Assembly (NCBI GenBank): GCA_021731625.1
Contig: JAKFXC010000007.1
Span: 1 to 41,689, forward strand
DNA length: 41,689 nt
DNA from: Candidatus Omnitrophota bacterium
GTDB lineage: Bacteria > Omnitrophota > Gorgyraeia > Zapsychrales > Fredricksoniimonadaceae
Direction: 5' to 3'
Positions 1 to 8,370 of this stretch are shown piece after piece (the first letter of the stretch is position 1; each line of letters opens with the position of its first letter). The notes beneath the pieces are model-generated. The model did no database searches. It saw only the letters and a program-made list of their open reading frames with translations, and was not told the DNA's origin. The position numbers were made by a program, and so were the translations under genes.

Positions 1-512
1 TGATTGCCGACAATGTGAAGAATGTGCCGGTACCTCCTCCGGGTACAAAAGCCGTAGAGACTAAGACCCTGGGGCAGTATGTTCAGAATCGCCTGGGTAG
101 TGGTCGTTGGGGTTTTTGGGAAGAAGCCCTTACCATTATCCATCACTACCCCATATGGGGCTCAGGATTAAATACCTATTCCCAGATGGGCCACCGGTAC
201 AAAATCACTTGGGGCGGCTACCCCCACAATTCCTATTTGCAATTGACCGCGGAACTGGGGTTTTTCGGATTGGCCACGTTTTTGTGGATGGTGGGGACGG
301 TGTTTAAGATGGCCATGACCGGGAGCAAACGCCTGCCGTCGGGATATGCCAGAGCCGTGCTCATCGGGACCATGTGCGGCTTGCTGGCATTTTTATGCCA
401 GAGTTTTTTTGATACGACCTTTTATTCGGTGCAGCTATCGGTGCTGATGTGGCTGATGTTTGGCTTGATTGTGGCAGTCTATGGTATGGCGGCGAAAACT
501 AAAAATTGCTAA
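1..512 (+). CDS. O-antigen ligase / polymerase family protein (Wzy_C), 3' part only
   Basis: The reading frame is open to the left edge, so the N-terminal part lies outside the window; the ORF-track start (GTG at 15) is not the true start. The visible part carries the hallmark periplasmic loop and helices of the Wzy/WaaL family: a GFWEEAL segment, YPIWGSGLNTY, then YPHNSYLQLTAELGFFGL, followed by two or three strongly hydrophobic helices and a short basic tail. Family members polymerise or ligate undecaprenyl-linked glycans in the inner membrane. The gene ends 12 bases before pgk, so the two are probably cotranscribed even though their functions are unrelated. A second protein of this family is encoded at 39329-40669. 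Family assignment is firm; whether it is a ligase or a polymerase cannot be told. Confidence 0.85.
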   Translation, partial: IADNVKNVPVPPPGTKAVETKTLGQYVQNRLGSGRWGFWEEALTIIHHYPIWGSGLNTYSQMGHRYKITWGGYPHNSYLQLTAELGFFGLATFLWMVGTVFKMAMTGSKRLPSGYARAVLIGTMCGLLAFLCQSFFDTTFYSVQLSVLMWLMFGLIVAVYGMAAKTKNC

Positions 513-524
513 CGGGCGGGGACT

Positions 525-1736
525 ATGCATAAAAAGACCATTAAGGATGTGGATGTTAAGGGCAAGCGGGTCATGGTGCGGGTGGATTTTAACGTGCCGC
601 TTGAACATGGGCAGATCACCGATGATCGACGCATCCGGGCGGCCTTGCCGACGGTGCAGTACGCGTTAAGGCAGGGCGCTTCCAAGGTGATTCTCATGAG
701 CCATTTGGGACGGCCTAAAGGCGCACCGCTTGGCGCCCCAATCGGTGCGGGTTTTGAGCCGGAGTTTAGTTTAAAACCGGTGGCGCAGCACCTGGAGCCG
801 TTGCTGAAAGAGAAACTTTTATTTTTAGATGATTGCGTGGGATCGGCGGTGCAGGCAGCGGTCGCCAAATCCAGCCAGCGGGTCATACTTCTCGAGAATT
901 TGCGCTTTCATAAGGCAGAGGAAAAAAATGATCCGGTCTTTGCCAAAGACTTGGCTTCGCTGGCGGACATTTATGTCAATGATGCGTTCGGCACCGCGCA
1001 CCGGGCCCATGCTTCGACCGCCGGCATCACCAGATATTTGCCGTCGGTGGCTGGGTTCTTGATTGACAAGGAACTGGAATACTTGGGCAATGCCATCAAT
1101 AACCCAAAGCGGCCGCTGGCCGTCATCTTAGGCGGGGCCAAGGTCTCGGACAAAATCGAGCTGATTAAAAATTTGGTCCCCAAAGTCAATGCCATCGTCA
1201 TCGGCGGAGGCATGGCTTATACATTCTTGAAGGCCCAGGGCATCAACGTGGGAAATTCCAAATTGGAAAAAGACAAGGTGGAGACGGCCCGGGAGTTATT
1301 GGAGCAGGCCAAAGCAGCCGGCGTGGAAATGGTCTTGACCATTGATTTTGTGATCACCAAGAGTTTTGACAGCGACGACTGTAAAATCTCTGACACCATC
1401 CCCGACGGATGGGAAAGTTTGGACATCGGCCCCAAGACCATTGAGCTGTATAAAAAGGTTTTGGCCAAGTCCAAGACGGTGGTATGGAACGGGCCGCTGG
1501 GGGTTTTCGAGCGCGACGCGTATGCCAACGGCACCCGGGTGATCGCGGAGTATTTGGCGACGCTGTTTGCCAAGGGAGTGACCGTCATTGTGGGGGGCGG
1601 CGATTCCGCAGCCGCGGTGGCTAAATTTGGCTTGGAAGAGAAGATGACGCACATCTCCACCGGCGGCGGCGCGTCATTGGAATTTTTAGAAGGTAAGGAA
1701 TTGCCAGGCATTGCGGCACTTAACAATAGGGGATGA
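525..1736 (+). CDS. pgk: Phosphoglycerate kinase
   Basis: Converts 1,3-bisphosphoglycerate plus ADP to 3-phosphoglycerate plus ATP in cytoplasmic glycolysis. The 403 residues match the normal family length. Family motifs occur in order: VDFNVPL near residue 20, SHLGRPKG at about 59-66, [11 protein letters not shown] near 125, [14 protein letters not shown] near 150, GGAKVSDK at about 203, WNGPLGVFE near 322, and the nucleotide-binding GGGDSAAA near 358 followed by STGGGASLE. The ATG at 525 follows a purine-rich GGGCGGGG sequence that can act as a ribosome binding site. The stop codon is the outermost part of the long inverted repeat that separates pgk from tpiA, so that element may have set the present C-terminus. 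Assignment is essentially certain. Confidence 0.98.
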   Translation: MHKKTIKDVDVKGKRVMVRVDFNVPLEHGQITDDRRIRAALPTVQYALRQGASKVILMSHLGRPKGAPLGAPIGAGFEPEFSLKPVAQHLEPLLKEKLLFLDDCVGSAVQAAVAKSSQRVILLENLRFHKAEEKNDPVFAKDLASLADIYVNDAFGTAHRAHASTAGITRYLPSVAGFLIDKELEYLGNAINNPKRPLAVILGGAKVSDKIELIKNLVPKVNAIVIGGGMAYTFLKAQGINVGNSKLEKDKVETARELLEQAKAAGVEMVLTIDFVITKSFDSDDCKISDTIPDGWESLDIGPKTIELYKKVLAKSKTVVWNGPLGVFERDAYANGTRVIAEYLATLFAKGVTVIVGGGDSAAAVAKFGLEEKMTHISTGGGASLEFLEGKELPGIAALNNRG

Positions 1737-1911
1737 CTAAAGTTAAGATCTTTGGTATTACTTTAGCGGCTCCGGTGGCCTTTGTCCGCCAATCTTCTCT
1801 AGATTTTTAGAAACGCAACGCCCCTTCGGGGCTGTGTTTCAGAATCGGTGACGTTGATTGGCGGGGCCACAGTCGCCTTTAAAGTAATACCAAAGCTCTT
1901 AACTTTAGTCA
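1734..1911. repeat. Long imperfect inverted repeat with nested tetraloop hairpin (pgk-tpiA spacer)
   Basis: The left arm 1734-1794 begins TGACTAAAGTTAAG and is mirrored by the right arm 1856-1911 ending CTTAACTTTAGTCA. The outermost 32 bases pair with one mismatch. The next 15 pair in 10 positions, then a 5-base bulge, then nine perfect pairs (CCGCCAATC/GATTGGCGG). The central 60 bases hold a second hairpin, 1802-1846, whose core is GCCCC-TTCG-GGGC. The element uses the pgk stop codon as its first bases and ends 7 bases before the tpiA ATG. It could be a MITE-like miniature mobile element, a transcript processing or attenuation structure, or both. I see no target-site duplication and no U-run that would make it a plain terminator. 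Confidence 0.9.
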
Positions 1912-1918
1912 CACATAT

Positions 1919-2677
1919 ATGCGTATACCGATTATTGCAGGCAACTGGAAACTCAACAAAACTTCCCGAGAAGCGCTGGTGCTGGTGGAAGAGCTTAAAC
2001 GGGAGGTGGTGGATGTCGGTGGGGTGGACATTGTGGTCTGCCCGCCGTTTACCGCCCTCGAGACGGTCAGCGACGCCATCACCGAAACGAACATCATGCT
2101 GGGCGCGCAAAATGTGTATTGGGCTGACAACGGGGCGTTTACCGGCGAGATTTCGGCCCCCATGCTCAAGGATTTGGGCGTGCAATACGTCATCATCGGG
2201 CATTCCGAACGCCGCCAATTTTTCGGTGAGACCAATGAAACGGTCAATAAACGTTTGCGGGCGGCACTCAAACATGGGTTAACGCCCATCGTGTGCGTGG
2301 GGGAAAATTTAAGCGAACGCGAAGCCAACCAGACGTTTGAGGTCATCCGCAATCATTGCCAAGGTTCACTGGCGGGCCTGAGCGCGGTGGAGTTGGGCGG
2401 CATGGTGCTCGCCTATGAACCGGTGTGGGCGATCGGCACTGGCAAAACCGCCGCCCCGGCGCAGGCTCAGGAAGTGCATGCGTTCATCCGAGGGCTGCTT
2501 AAAAAAATGTTCGGCGAAGCGGCCGCGCAAGAGACCCGCATCCAATACGGCGGCAGCGTGACGCCGGAGAACATCGCGGCATTGATTGGCGAGGCAGACA
2601 TCGATGGGGCATTGGTGGGTGGGGCAAGTTTAAAAGTGCCGTCATTTGCGGCGATTATCAAGGCAGCTAAAAAGTAG
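1919..2677 (+). CDS. tpiA: Triose-phosphate isomerase
   Basis: Interconverts glyceraldehyde-3-phosphate and dihydroxyacetone phosphate. At 252 residues it is a normal single-domain TIM barrel. Catalytic residues fall at canonical positions: Asn9 and Lys11 in GNWKLN, His95 in GHSERR, and Glu167 in AYEPVWAIGTGK. The C-terminal phosphate-binding YGGSV and GALVGGASL segments are also present. The ATG at 1919 is only 7 bases from the right arm of the long inverted repeat and has no recognisable Shine-Dalgarno sequence, so the fold of the upstream RNA may influence its translation. It sits between pgk and secG, a common arrangement in many bacteria. Confidence 0.98.
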   Translation: MRIPIIAGNWKLNKTSREALVLVEELKREVVDVGGVDIVVCPPFTALETVSDAITETNIMLGAQNVYWADNGAFTGEISAPMLKDLGVQYVIIGHSERRQFFGETNETVNKRLRAALKHGLTPIVCVGENLSEREANQTFEVIRNHCQGSLAGLSAVELGGMVLAYEPVWAIGTGKTAAPAQAQEVHAFIRGLLKKMFGEAAAQETRIQYGGSVTPENIAALIGEADIDGALVGGASLKVPSFAAIIKAAKK

Positions 2678-2714
2678 GGTCAACGCCCTATTTAATAGGG
2701 GGCAGGCCCCTATT
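2675..2714. repeat. Chain of alternately complementary segments between tpiA and secG
   Basis: Four short segments can pair in alternative ways: TAGGG (2675-2679), CCCTATT (2686-2692), AATAGGGG (2694-2701) and CCCCTATT (2707-2714). Segment 2 can pair with 1 or 3, and segment 3 with 2 or 4. The stretch begins at the tpiA stop codon and ends six bases before the secG ribosome binding site. It may be an attenuator-like switch, a small REP-like repeat or simply a 3' stabilising hairpin. There is no U tract for termination. Confidence 0.5.
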
Positions 2715-2728
2715 TACAAGGAGAGTTT

Positions 2729-3109
2729 ATGGGATTTGTTTTATTTATTCACATTTTGGTGTGCATTTTGCTGGTCATAACCATTCTGATGCAGGCGGGT
2801 AAGGGCGGTGGCCTGGCGGAGAGTTTTGCTTCGGCAGAGAGCATGTTCGGCACCCAAACCAATGCCTTTATGGTGCGCACCTCCACCATTCTGGCGGCGA
2901 TTTTTCTGCTGACATCGCTCACCCTGGCCATACAGGGGGCCAAGGCCGATAAATCGTTGATGAGCAATTCAAAGATGTTGCCTAAAGTCCAAACCAACGC
3001 GCTCGTCGAAGGACAACCGGAAGTGTCCATCAAAATCGAGGCGCCCAAACCGATGGATTTGCCCGGCGCGGGAGAACAGGCTCCGCCCATTGTTAATGCG
3101 GCCCCCTAA
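2729..3109 (+). CDS. secG: Preprotein translocase subunit SecG
   Basis: Small accessory subunit of the SecYEG protein-conducting channel in the inner membrane. The 126-residue product has the expected layout: a first hydrophobic helix (FVLFIHILVCILLVITILMQ), the conserved GKGGGLAESF turn with SMFGTQ, a second helix around residues 48-70, and then a hydrophilic, proline-rich tail that is somewhat longer than usual. AAGGAG lies eight bases upstream of the ATG at 2729, one of the clearest ribosome binding sites in the window. The 3' end overlaps the start of the peptide-binding protein gene by 14 bases, which suggests translational coupling. Confidence 0.95.
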   Translation: MGFVLFIHILVCILLVITILMQAGKGGGLAESFASAESMFGTQTNAFMVRTSTILAAIFLLTSLTLAIQGAKADKSLMSNSKMLPKVQTNALVEGQPEVSIKIEAPKPMDLPGAGEQAPPIVNAAP

Positions 3110-4826
3110 TTTTTGGATGTTGTGTTACGCCGCACTGCTGTCCTTGCCCTCGGCCTTGGCAGAGGGTAAGGACCCTGCGGCCGGCCGACACGAAGGCCAA
3201 ATTGTCATTTCCGTTTCTTCCGACCCCAAGACCTTCAATGATGTGGTGGCCAGCGAAACCAGCTCCACCGCGGTCACCAACCTGCTCTTCGAAGGCCTGA
3301 CCACCTCAGACCCTGTGACCCTTCAAGTCGTCCCGCAGTTGGCCGAGCGTTGGGAAGTTTCCGACGACGGCTTGCAATGGGTCTTCCACTTGCGCCGCAA
3401 TGTCAAATTCTTCGACGGCAAGCCCTTGACGGCGGAGGATGTGGTCTTTACCTTCAACGACATCATTTACAACCCGAAAATCCCTTCCTCGGCCCGGGAC
3501 ATCTTCACCGTGGAAGGCAAAATGTTTAAGGTCGAGGCCCTGGACGCCTTCACCGTGCGTTTCACCTTGCCGGTCAAGTTTGCGCCGTTTTTGCGCGGCA
3601 TGAGCCAGCCGATTTTTCCTAAACACAGACTGCAGTCGGCGGTGCGCGAGGGCAAGTTTGCGTTCACTTGGGGGATCAACACCCCTCCTAGGGAGATCAT
3701 CGGCACCGGTCCTTTCTATCTGGCAGAATACCGGCCGGGCGAAAAACTGGTGTTTAAGCGCAACCCTTTGTATTGGAAAAAATCCCCCGACGGAGAGCCA
3801 CTGCCGTATCTAAGTAAAGTTGTGTTTATGATCATCCAGGACCAGGATGCGGCCCTGCTCAAATTTATCGACGGGGAGTTGGATTACATTGCGGTGCGCG
3901 GCACCGACTTTCCTCTGCTTAAACCCCAGGAGCGGAAGAAGAATTTTAAAATTTACGATGCCGGCCCGGATTTTGGCAGCAATTTTTTGGCTTTTAACGT
4001 CAACCCCCGGGCCAATCCCGAAACTAAAAAACCATTCCTGGACCCCATCAAGCGGTCCTGGTTTAGCAATGTGAATTTCCGACGGGCAGTGGCCCATGCC
4101 GTGGACAAGGCGAAAATCATTGAGATCGCCTCCAACGGGTTCGGCTATCCCCAACATGGCCCCATGAGCCCCAGCAGCGGGTTTTTTTATAATCCGCATG
4201 TCTCTCATTATGCCTACGACCTGGCAGCGGCCCGGGCGCTGCTTAACAAAGAAGGGTTTAGCGATCGCACTGGCGACGGGATCCTGGAAGACGCCCAAGG
4301 CCATCCGGTGGAGTTTAACCTGATCACCAATTCCGCCGGGACGTCCGGCGGCGGGCGTGAACAAATGGCGGGCATGATCCGGGCTGACCTGGAACAATTG
4401 GGCCTGAAGGTCAATTTCCAGACCCTTGAATTTAACACCCTGGTTTCCAAATTGACGTCAACCTTTGAGTGGGACGCGGTGATTCTGGGTTTGACCGGCG
4501 GGGTGGAGCCGCATTTCGGGCAGAATGTGTGGGTCTCCTCGGGGCAGTTGCATATGTGGAACCCCCGGCAGGAGTCCCCGGCGACCTCCTGGGAGAAACG
4601 CCTGGACGAAATTTTCACCCAGGGCGTGCAGGAATTGGACGAGCACAAGCGCAAGCTGCTCTACGACGAGTATCAGCAGATCGCCGCCGCCGAGGTGCCG
4701 GTGATTTACACCGTGCTGGGCGCGGACCTGTACGCCGTCCGTCAGAAATTCGGCAATTTAAAACCCACCGCGTATGGCGGCGCCTTTCACAACCTGGAAG
4801 AGATTTACCTTTTAAGGGACAAATAA
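3096..4826 (+). CDS. Periplasmic peptide-binding protein of ABC importer (SBP_bac_5 family)
   Basis: Solute receptor for the importer encoded just downstream. The protein starts with a Sec signal peptide ending near LPSALA and has no lipobox cysteine in the right place, so it is probably soluble in the periplasm. The mature part shows family 5 features: an early SDPKTFND segment, LAERWEVSDDGLQWVFHLR, VKFFDGKPLTAEDVVFTFND, and later the NFRRAVAHAVDKAKI helix. The ORF track starts at a TTG at 3090; the ATG at 3096 gives MRPPNFWML and is preferred, with an ATG at 3117 as an alternative. The substrate is likely oligopeptides, but nickel or other solutes are possible for this family. Confidence 0.92.
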   Translation: MRPPNFWMLCYAALLSLPSALAEGKDPAAGRHEGQIVISVSSDPKTFNDVVASETSSTAVTNLLFEGLTTSDPVTLQVVPQLAERWEVSDDGLQWVFHLRRNVKFFDGKPLTAEDVVFTFNDIIYNPKIPSSARDIFTVEGKMFKVEALDAFTVRFTLPVKFAPFLRGMSQPIFPKHRLQSAVREGKFAFTWGINTPPREIIGTGPFYLAEYRPGEKLVFKRNPLYWKKSPDGEPLPYLSKVVFMIIQDQDAALLKFIDGELDYIAVRGTDFPLLKPQERKKNFKIYDAGPDFGSNFLAFNVNPRANPETKKPFLDPIKRSWFSNVNFRRAVAHAVDKAKIIEIASNGFGYPQHGPMSPSSGFFYNPHVSHYAYDLAAARALLNKEGFSDRTGDGILEDAQGHPVEFNLITNSAGTSGGGREQMAGMIRADLEQLGLKVNFQTLEFNTLVSKLTSTFEWDAVILGLTGGVEPHFGQNVWVSSGQLHMWNPRQESPATSWEKRLDEIFTQGVQELDEHKRKLLYDEYQQIAAAEVPVIYTVLGADLYAVRQKFGNLKPTAYGGAFHNLEEIYLLRDK

Positions 4827-4841
4827 GAGACAAGTCATTCT

Positions 4842-5816
4842 ATGGCATGGCATTTATTTAAACGGCTGGTGGTGTCGCTCCTGCTCCTGTTGGCAATGAG
4901 CTACATCACATTTTTTTTGGTGCACGCGACCCCGGGGAATTTTTTTGACAGTTTGAAACTCAACCCGCAAATCTCCGCCGAGACCATTGAACGGTATGAA
5001 CGCTTGTACCATTTGAAGGACCCGGTGCTGGTGCAGTACGGCCATTGGCTGCTCAATGTTTTTCAGGGCGAATTTGGATATTCCTTTTATTACAATGTGC
5101 CGGTCATGGACATAATCCTGCCGCGGTTGGGCAATACCTTCATCTTATCCCTGGTGGCCTTGTTACTCACGTGGGGGGTGGCCATTCCGCTGGGGGTATG
5201 GGCGGCCTTGCGGCATGGTTCGCTCGTCGATAAAGTATTAAGCGGTCTGTCGTTTGCGGCCTACTCCATGCCTTCGTTTTTTCTGGCCATGCTTTTTTTA
5301 TTTGCGGCCAGCCATTTCGGGGTCTTGCCCTTGGGAGGGATCCGCAGCCCGGGTTATGAGGACCTTTCACTCATCGGCAAATGGATGGACGTGGCCAAAC
5401 ATTTGGTGATCCCGGGCGTGGTGTTGGCGTTGGCGTCCATGCCCGGGTTGCAGCGTTTGATGCGCAGCAGCATGCTGGCCCAGCTGGGCCAGCAATACGT
5501 TCTGGCCTGCCGGGCCAAGGGGCTGCCTGAGCGCCAGGTCATTTATCGGCACGTGTTGCGCAATGCGTTTAATCCCATGGTGACCTTGCTCGGTTACGAA
5601 TTTGCGTCGCTGCTCAGCGGCGCCGCCTTCGTCGAGATTGTGTGTTCGTGGCCGGGGCTGGGCAGTTTGATGCTGACCGCGGTGCGTTCCAAAGACGTTT
5701 ACGTGGTCATGGCCAGCATGCTCATGGGCGGGGTTTTGCTCTTGCTGGGAAATTTATTGGCGGACTTTTTACTCCTCTGGGTCGATCCCAGGATCAGGAC
5801 TAATGGCCGAACCTAA
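4842..5816 (+). CDS. ABC transporter permease, OppB/DppB type
   Basis: First membrane subunit of the dipeptide/oligopeptide-type importer. The 324 residues show an N-terminal helix starting LFKRLVVSLLLL, the characteristic TPGNFF segment after it, and a membrane domain with the EAA-type coupling loop in CRAKGLPERQVIYRHVLRNAF followed by NPMVTLLGYEF. The C-terminus ends DFLLLWVDPRIR, typical of OppB proteins. It lies 15 bases after the binding protein gene and overlaps the next permease by 14 bases, consistent with an operon and coupled translation. Confidence 0.95.
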   Translation: MAWHLFKRLVVSLLLLLAMSYITFFLVHATPGNFFDSLKLNPQISAETIERYERLYHLKDPVLVQYGHWLLNVFQGEFGYSFYYNVPVMDIILPRLGNTFILSLVALLLTWGVAIPLGVWAALRHGSLVDKVLSGLSFAAYSMPSFFLAMLFLFAASHFGVLPLGGIRSPGYEDLSLIGKWMDVAKHLVIPGVVLALASMPGLQRLMRSSMLAQLGQQYVLACRAKGLPERQVIYRHVLRNAFNPMVTLLGYEFASLLSGAAFVEIVCSWPGLGSLMLTAVRSKDVYVVMASMLMGGVLLLLGNLLADFLLLWVDPRIRTNGRT

Positions 5817-6864
5817 AGCACATATGCAGCGGGTGCTGCAATCCTTTTTCCGTCGGCGGACGGCGGTGTGGTGCTTTTGGGTGCTCATCACTCTGTATGC
5901 GGGGGCCTTGTTTGCACCGGTGCTAGCGCCCTATCACTACAGCGATGAGCAGCGGGAATATTCGTATTGCCCTCCGACACCGGTGGAATTTTTTGACCAG
6001 GGCAAGTTGCGCCGGCCTTTTGTATACGGCCGGAAATTGACTTTTGACGAGAACCACCGCCGGGTGTATGTGGTGCAGCCTGACAAAATATATCCGGTGC
6101 GTTTTTTGACCCAGGGGCGATTATTCACCGTCGACCATCCCGGCCGGATTTTTCTCTTGGGCGCCGACAGCCGGGGGAGGGACTTGTTGTCGCGCCTGAT
6201 TTATGGGGGGAGGATTTCCTTGTCGATTGGCTTGTTGGGTGCCTTGATTTCCCTGGTCCTGGGGATCATTGTCGGCAGCATTTCCGGCTATTACGCCGGG
6301 AGAGTCGACTATATCTTGATGCGCATTTGCGAAATGTTCATGCTGGTGCCCGGATTTTATCTTATGCTGGCCCTGCGCTCGGCCATGCCGGACAATTTTA
6401 ATTCCCTGCAGGTTTATTTGATGGTGGTGGGCATCCTGTCCATGATCGGGTGGGCATCCCTGGCGCGGGTCATCCGAGGCATGGCCTTGTCGCTGCGCGA
6501 GCGTGACTATGTGGCGGCGGCCAAGTTGCTCGGCCGCGGCGACGCCAACATTATCCTGCGGCATATTTTTCCACACACCCTCAATTATTCGCTGGTGGTG
6601 GTGATGCTGGCGATCCCGGGATATATTTTAGGCGAGGCGGGCTTAAGCGTGTTGGGGTTGGGCATCCAGGACCCGGTGCCGAGCTGGGGGAACTTGCTCT
6701 CCGACGCCATGGGTGTGGTGCACATTTACTTTGCCCCCTGGATTTTGGTGCCTGGGGTGATGATTTTTATAACGGTGGTCTGTTTCAACGTGGTAGGAGA
6801 CGCCCTGCGCGATGCCCTGGATCCGTCATCCTCATCCTCTGGACCGTTTCCAGATAACCCATAG
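5803..6864 (+). CDS. ABC transporter permease, OppC/DppC type
   Basis: Second membrane subunit of the importer, forming the channel with the preceding OppB-like protein. Residues 20-40 are the first helix. It is followed by an unusually long periplasmic segment of roughly 90 residues, beginning SDEQREYSYCPP, before the core starts at LGADSRGRDLLSRLIYGGRISL. The coupling loop is visible as VAAAKLLGRGDANIILRHIFP, and the family C-terminus reads NVVGDALRDALDP. The inserted periplasmic part recalls YejE-like permeases, so the importer may be of the YejABEF subtype. The gene overlaps its neighbour upstream and is 14 bases from the ATPase gene. Confidence 0.94.
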   Translation: MAEPKAHMQRVLQSFFRRRTAVWCFWVLITLYAGALFAPVLAPYHYSDEQREYSYCPPTPVEFFDQGKLRRPFVYGRKLTFDENHRRVYVVQPDKIYPVRFLTQGRLFTVDHPGRIFLLGADSRGRDLLSRLIYGGRISLSIGLLGALISLVLGIIVGSISGYYAGRVDYILMRICEMFMLVPGFYLMLALRSAMPDNFNSLQVYLMVVGILSMIGWASLARVIRGMALSLRERDYVAAAKLLGRGDANIILRHIFPHTLNYSLVVVMLAIPGYILGEAGLSVLGLGIQDPVPSWGNLLSDAMGVVHIYFAPWILVPGVMIFITVVCFNVVGDALRDALDPSSSSSGPFPDNP

Positions 6865-6878
6865 TGAGCTAACGAGAT

Positions 6879-7667
6879 ATGACAGAAGTGTCCCCCATAT
6901 TATCCATCCAGGACCTGTCCGTCCAAGTCGGCCGCACCAAGATCTTGGACCATGTGTCGCTGGATGTCACCCGCGGCAACATCGTGGGGGTCGTCGGCGG
7001 GTCCGGCAGCGGGAAGACCACGCTCGGTCTGTCCGTGCTCAACTTATTGCCTACCGCTCTGCGCATCGCGGGCGGCCGCATAATTTTCTCTGCCGGCGAA
7101 GACCCGCAGAATATTTTTGCCGCCTCGCCGGAACGCCTGCGCCGCCTGCGCGGGGGCGCCATCAGCATGGTGTTCCAGGAGCCGCTGTCCGCTTTTGACC
7201 CGCTCTTTACGATCGGCGCCCAGATCGACGAGACCCTGGCCGCCCACACGGAATTAACCCGTTTGGACCGTCGGGAGCGCATCATGCAGACCTTGATCCG
7301 CGTCGAAATCGATGATCCACAGCGCATTGCCGAAAGCTACCCGCATCAGTTAAGCGGGGGGCTCCGCCAGCGGGCCATGATCGCCCAGGCCATTGCTTGC
7401 GGCCCGTCGCTGATTATTGCCGATGAACCCACCAGCAGTTTGGATGTCACCATTCAGGCGCGGATCATGCGCCTCTTGCGCAAGCTCAATGAAGAGGAAC
7501 ACATGACCATTGTTGTGATTTCCCATGATTTAGGTCTGGTGGGCCATTTGGCCGACGAGATCGCCGTCATGTCCGAGGGGCGGATCATCGAATCCGGCAA
7601 CGCCGCCCAAATTTTAAGCCACCCCAAGCAGGCGTACACCAAAAAACTCCTGGAGGCCTTTCAATGA
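6879..7667 (+). CDS. ABC transporter ATPase, OppD/DppD type
   Basis: First nucleotide-binding subunit of the importer. Walker A is GGSGSGKTT near residue 46, the Q-loop lies in [16 protein letters not shown], the signature is [14 protein letters not shown], Walker B is [12 protein letters not shown], and the switch histidine is in [10 protein letters not shown]. At 262 residues it is shorter than classical OppD (about 320-330) and stops near [15 protein letters not shown]. It therefore lacks most of the C-terminal oligopeptide-transport extension that carries the iron-sulfur cluster in some relatives. It overlaps the next ATPase gene by ATGA. Confidence 0.94.
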   Translation: MTEVSPILSIQDLSVQVGRTKILDHVSLDVTRGNIVGVVGGSGSGKTTLGLSVLNLLPTALRIAGGRIIFSAGEDPQNIFAASPERLRRLRGGAISMVFQEPLSAFDPLFTIGAQIDETLAAHTELTRLDRRERIMQTLIRVEIDDPQRIAESYPHQLSGGLRQRAMIAQAIACGPSLIIADEPTSSLDVTIQARIMRLLRKLNEEEHMTIVVISHDLGLVGHLADEIAVMSEGRIIESGNAAQILSHPKQAYTKKLLEAFQ

Positions 7668-8368
7668 TCTTGGACGCCCGCCATTTAAGAAAATCGTTTG
7701 GGCCCGTGGATGCCGTCGATGACGTTAGTTTTGCCCTGGCCCCGCAGCAAACCTTAAGCATCGTCGGCGAATCCGGCTGCGGCAAGACCACCCTAGCCAA
7801 AATCTTAGTCGGCCTATTGCGCCCGGATTCCGGCGAGGTCATCACCGAGGCCAAAATTCAAATGGTGTTTCAGGACCCCAACAACAGTCTGGACCCGCTG
7901 TATACGGTGCGCGGCATTTTAGGCGAAGTCTTCCATAAACATAAACCACCTCTGGTCCGTCGGGAAGAGCAGATGGCGGAGGTGCTGGTGTCGGTGGGCT
8001 TAAACCCCAGCGTCCTTAGCCGGTTCCCTCATGAATTTAGCGGCGGGGAGCGGCAACGCATTGCCATTGCCCGGGCCTTGTTGTCCCGTCCGCAAATCCT
8101 GGTGCTCGATGAAGTGACCTCGTCGCTGGATGTGTTGGTGCAAAAGCAGATTGTAGACCTCTTAACGCAACTTAAGTCGCACTACGGCCTCACGTATATT
8201 TTTATTTCGCACAATCTGCGTGTGGTGAAGCGTTTCTCTGATACAATAGGCGTGATGCACGAGGGAAAGATTGTCGAGATCGGCGGGGCCCGCCAGGTGT
8301 TTGCCCAGCCGGTTCATCCGTATACCCGCCAGCTGTTGTCGGCGGCGATGTCGTACGAAACCCAATAA
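7664..8368 (+). CDS. ABC transporter ATPase, OppF/DppF type
   Basis: Second nucleotide-binding subunit, pairing with the preceding ATPase. Walker A is GESGCGKTT near residue 38, the Q-loop is VFQDPNNSLDPLYTV, the signature is FSGGERQRIAIARAL, Walker B is ILVLDEVTSSLD, and the switch segment is IFISHNLRVV. The 234 residues end soon after the HPYTRQLL motif, so like its partner it is a compact version. The start overlaps the upstream stop as ATGA. The five genes from 3096 to 8368 form a complete importer operon. Confidence 0.94.
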   Translation: MILDARHLRKSFGPVDAVDDVSFALAPQQTLSIVGESGCGKTTLAKILVGLLRPDSGEVITEAKIQMVFQDPNNSLDPLYTVRGILGEVFHKHKPPLVRREEQMAEVLVSVGLNPSVLSRFPHEFSGGERQRIAIARALLSRPQILVLDEVTSSLDVLVQKQIVDLLTQLKSHYGLTYIFISHNLRVVKRFSDTIGVMHEGKIVEIGGARQVFAQPVHPYTRQLLSAAMSYETQ

Positions 8369-8370
8369 TC

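Noticed and set aside
1734-1911. Calling the inverted repeat a definite MITE or insertion sequence
   Set aside because: No target-site duplication is visible at its edges and no second copy is in the window, so only a structural description is supported.
1799-2352. Minus-strand and alternative-frame ORFs over tpiA (158, 147 and 144 residues)
   Set aside because: They mirror the well-supported tpiA frame and have no family motifs.
4469-4861. 130-residue ORF overlapping the peptide-binding protein gene
   Set aside because: Out-of-frame shadow of a GC-rich coding region, with glycine/arginine/alanine bias and no domain.
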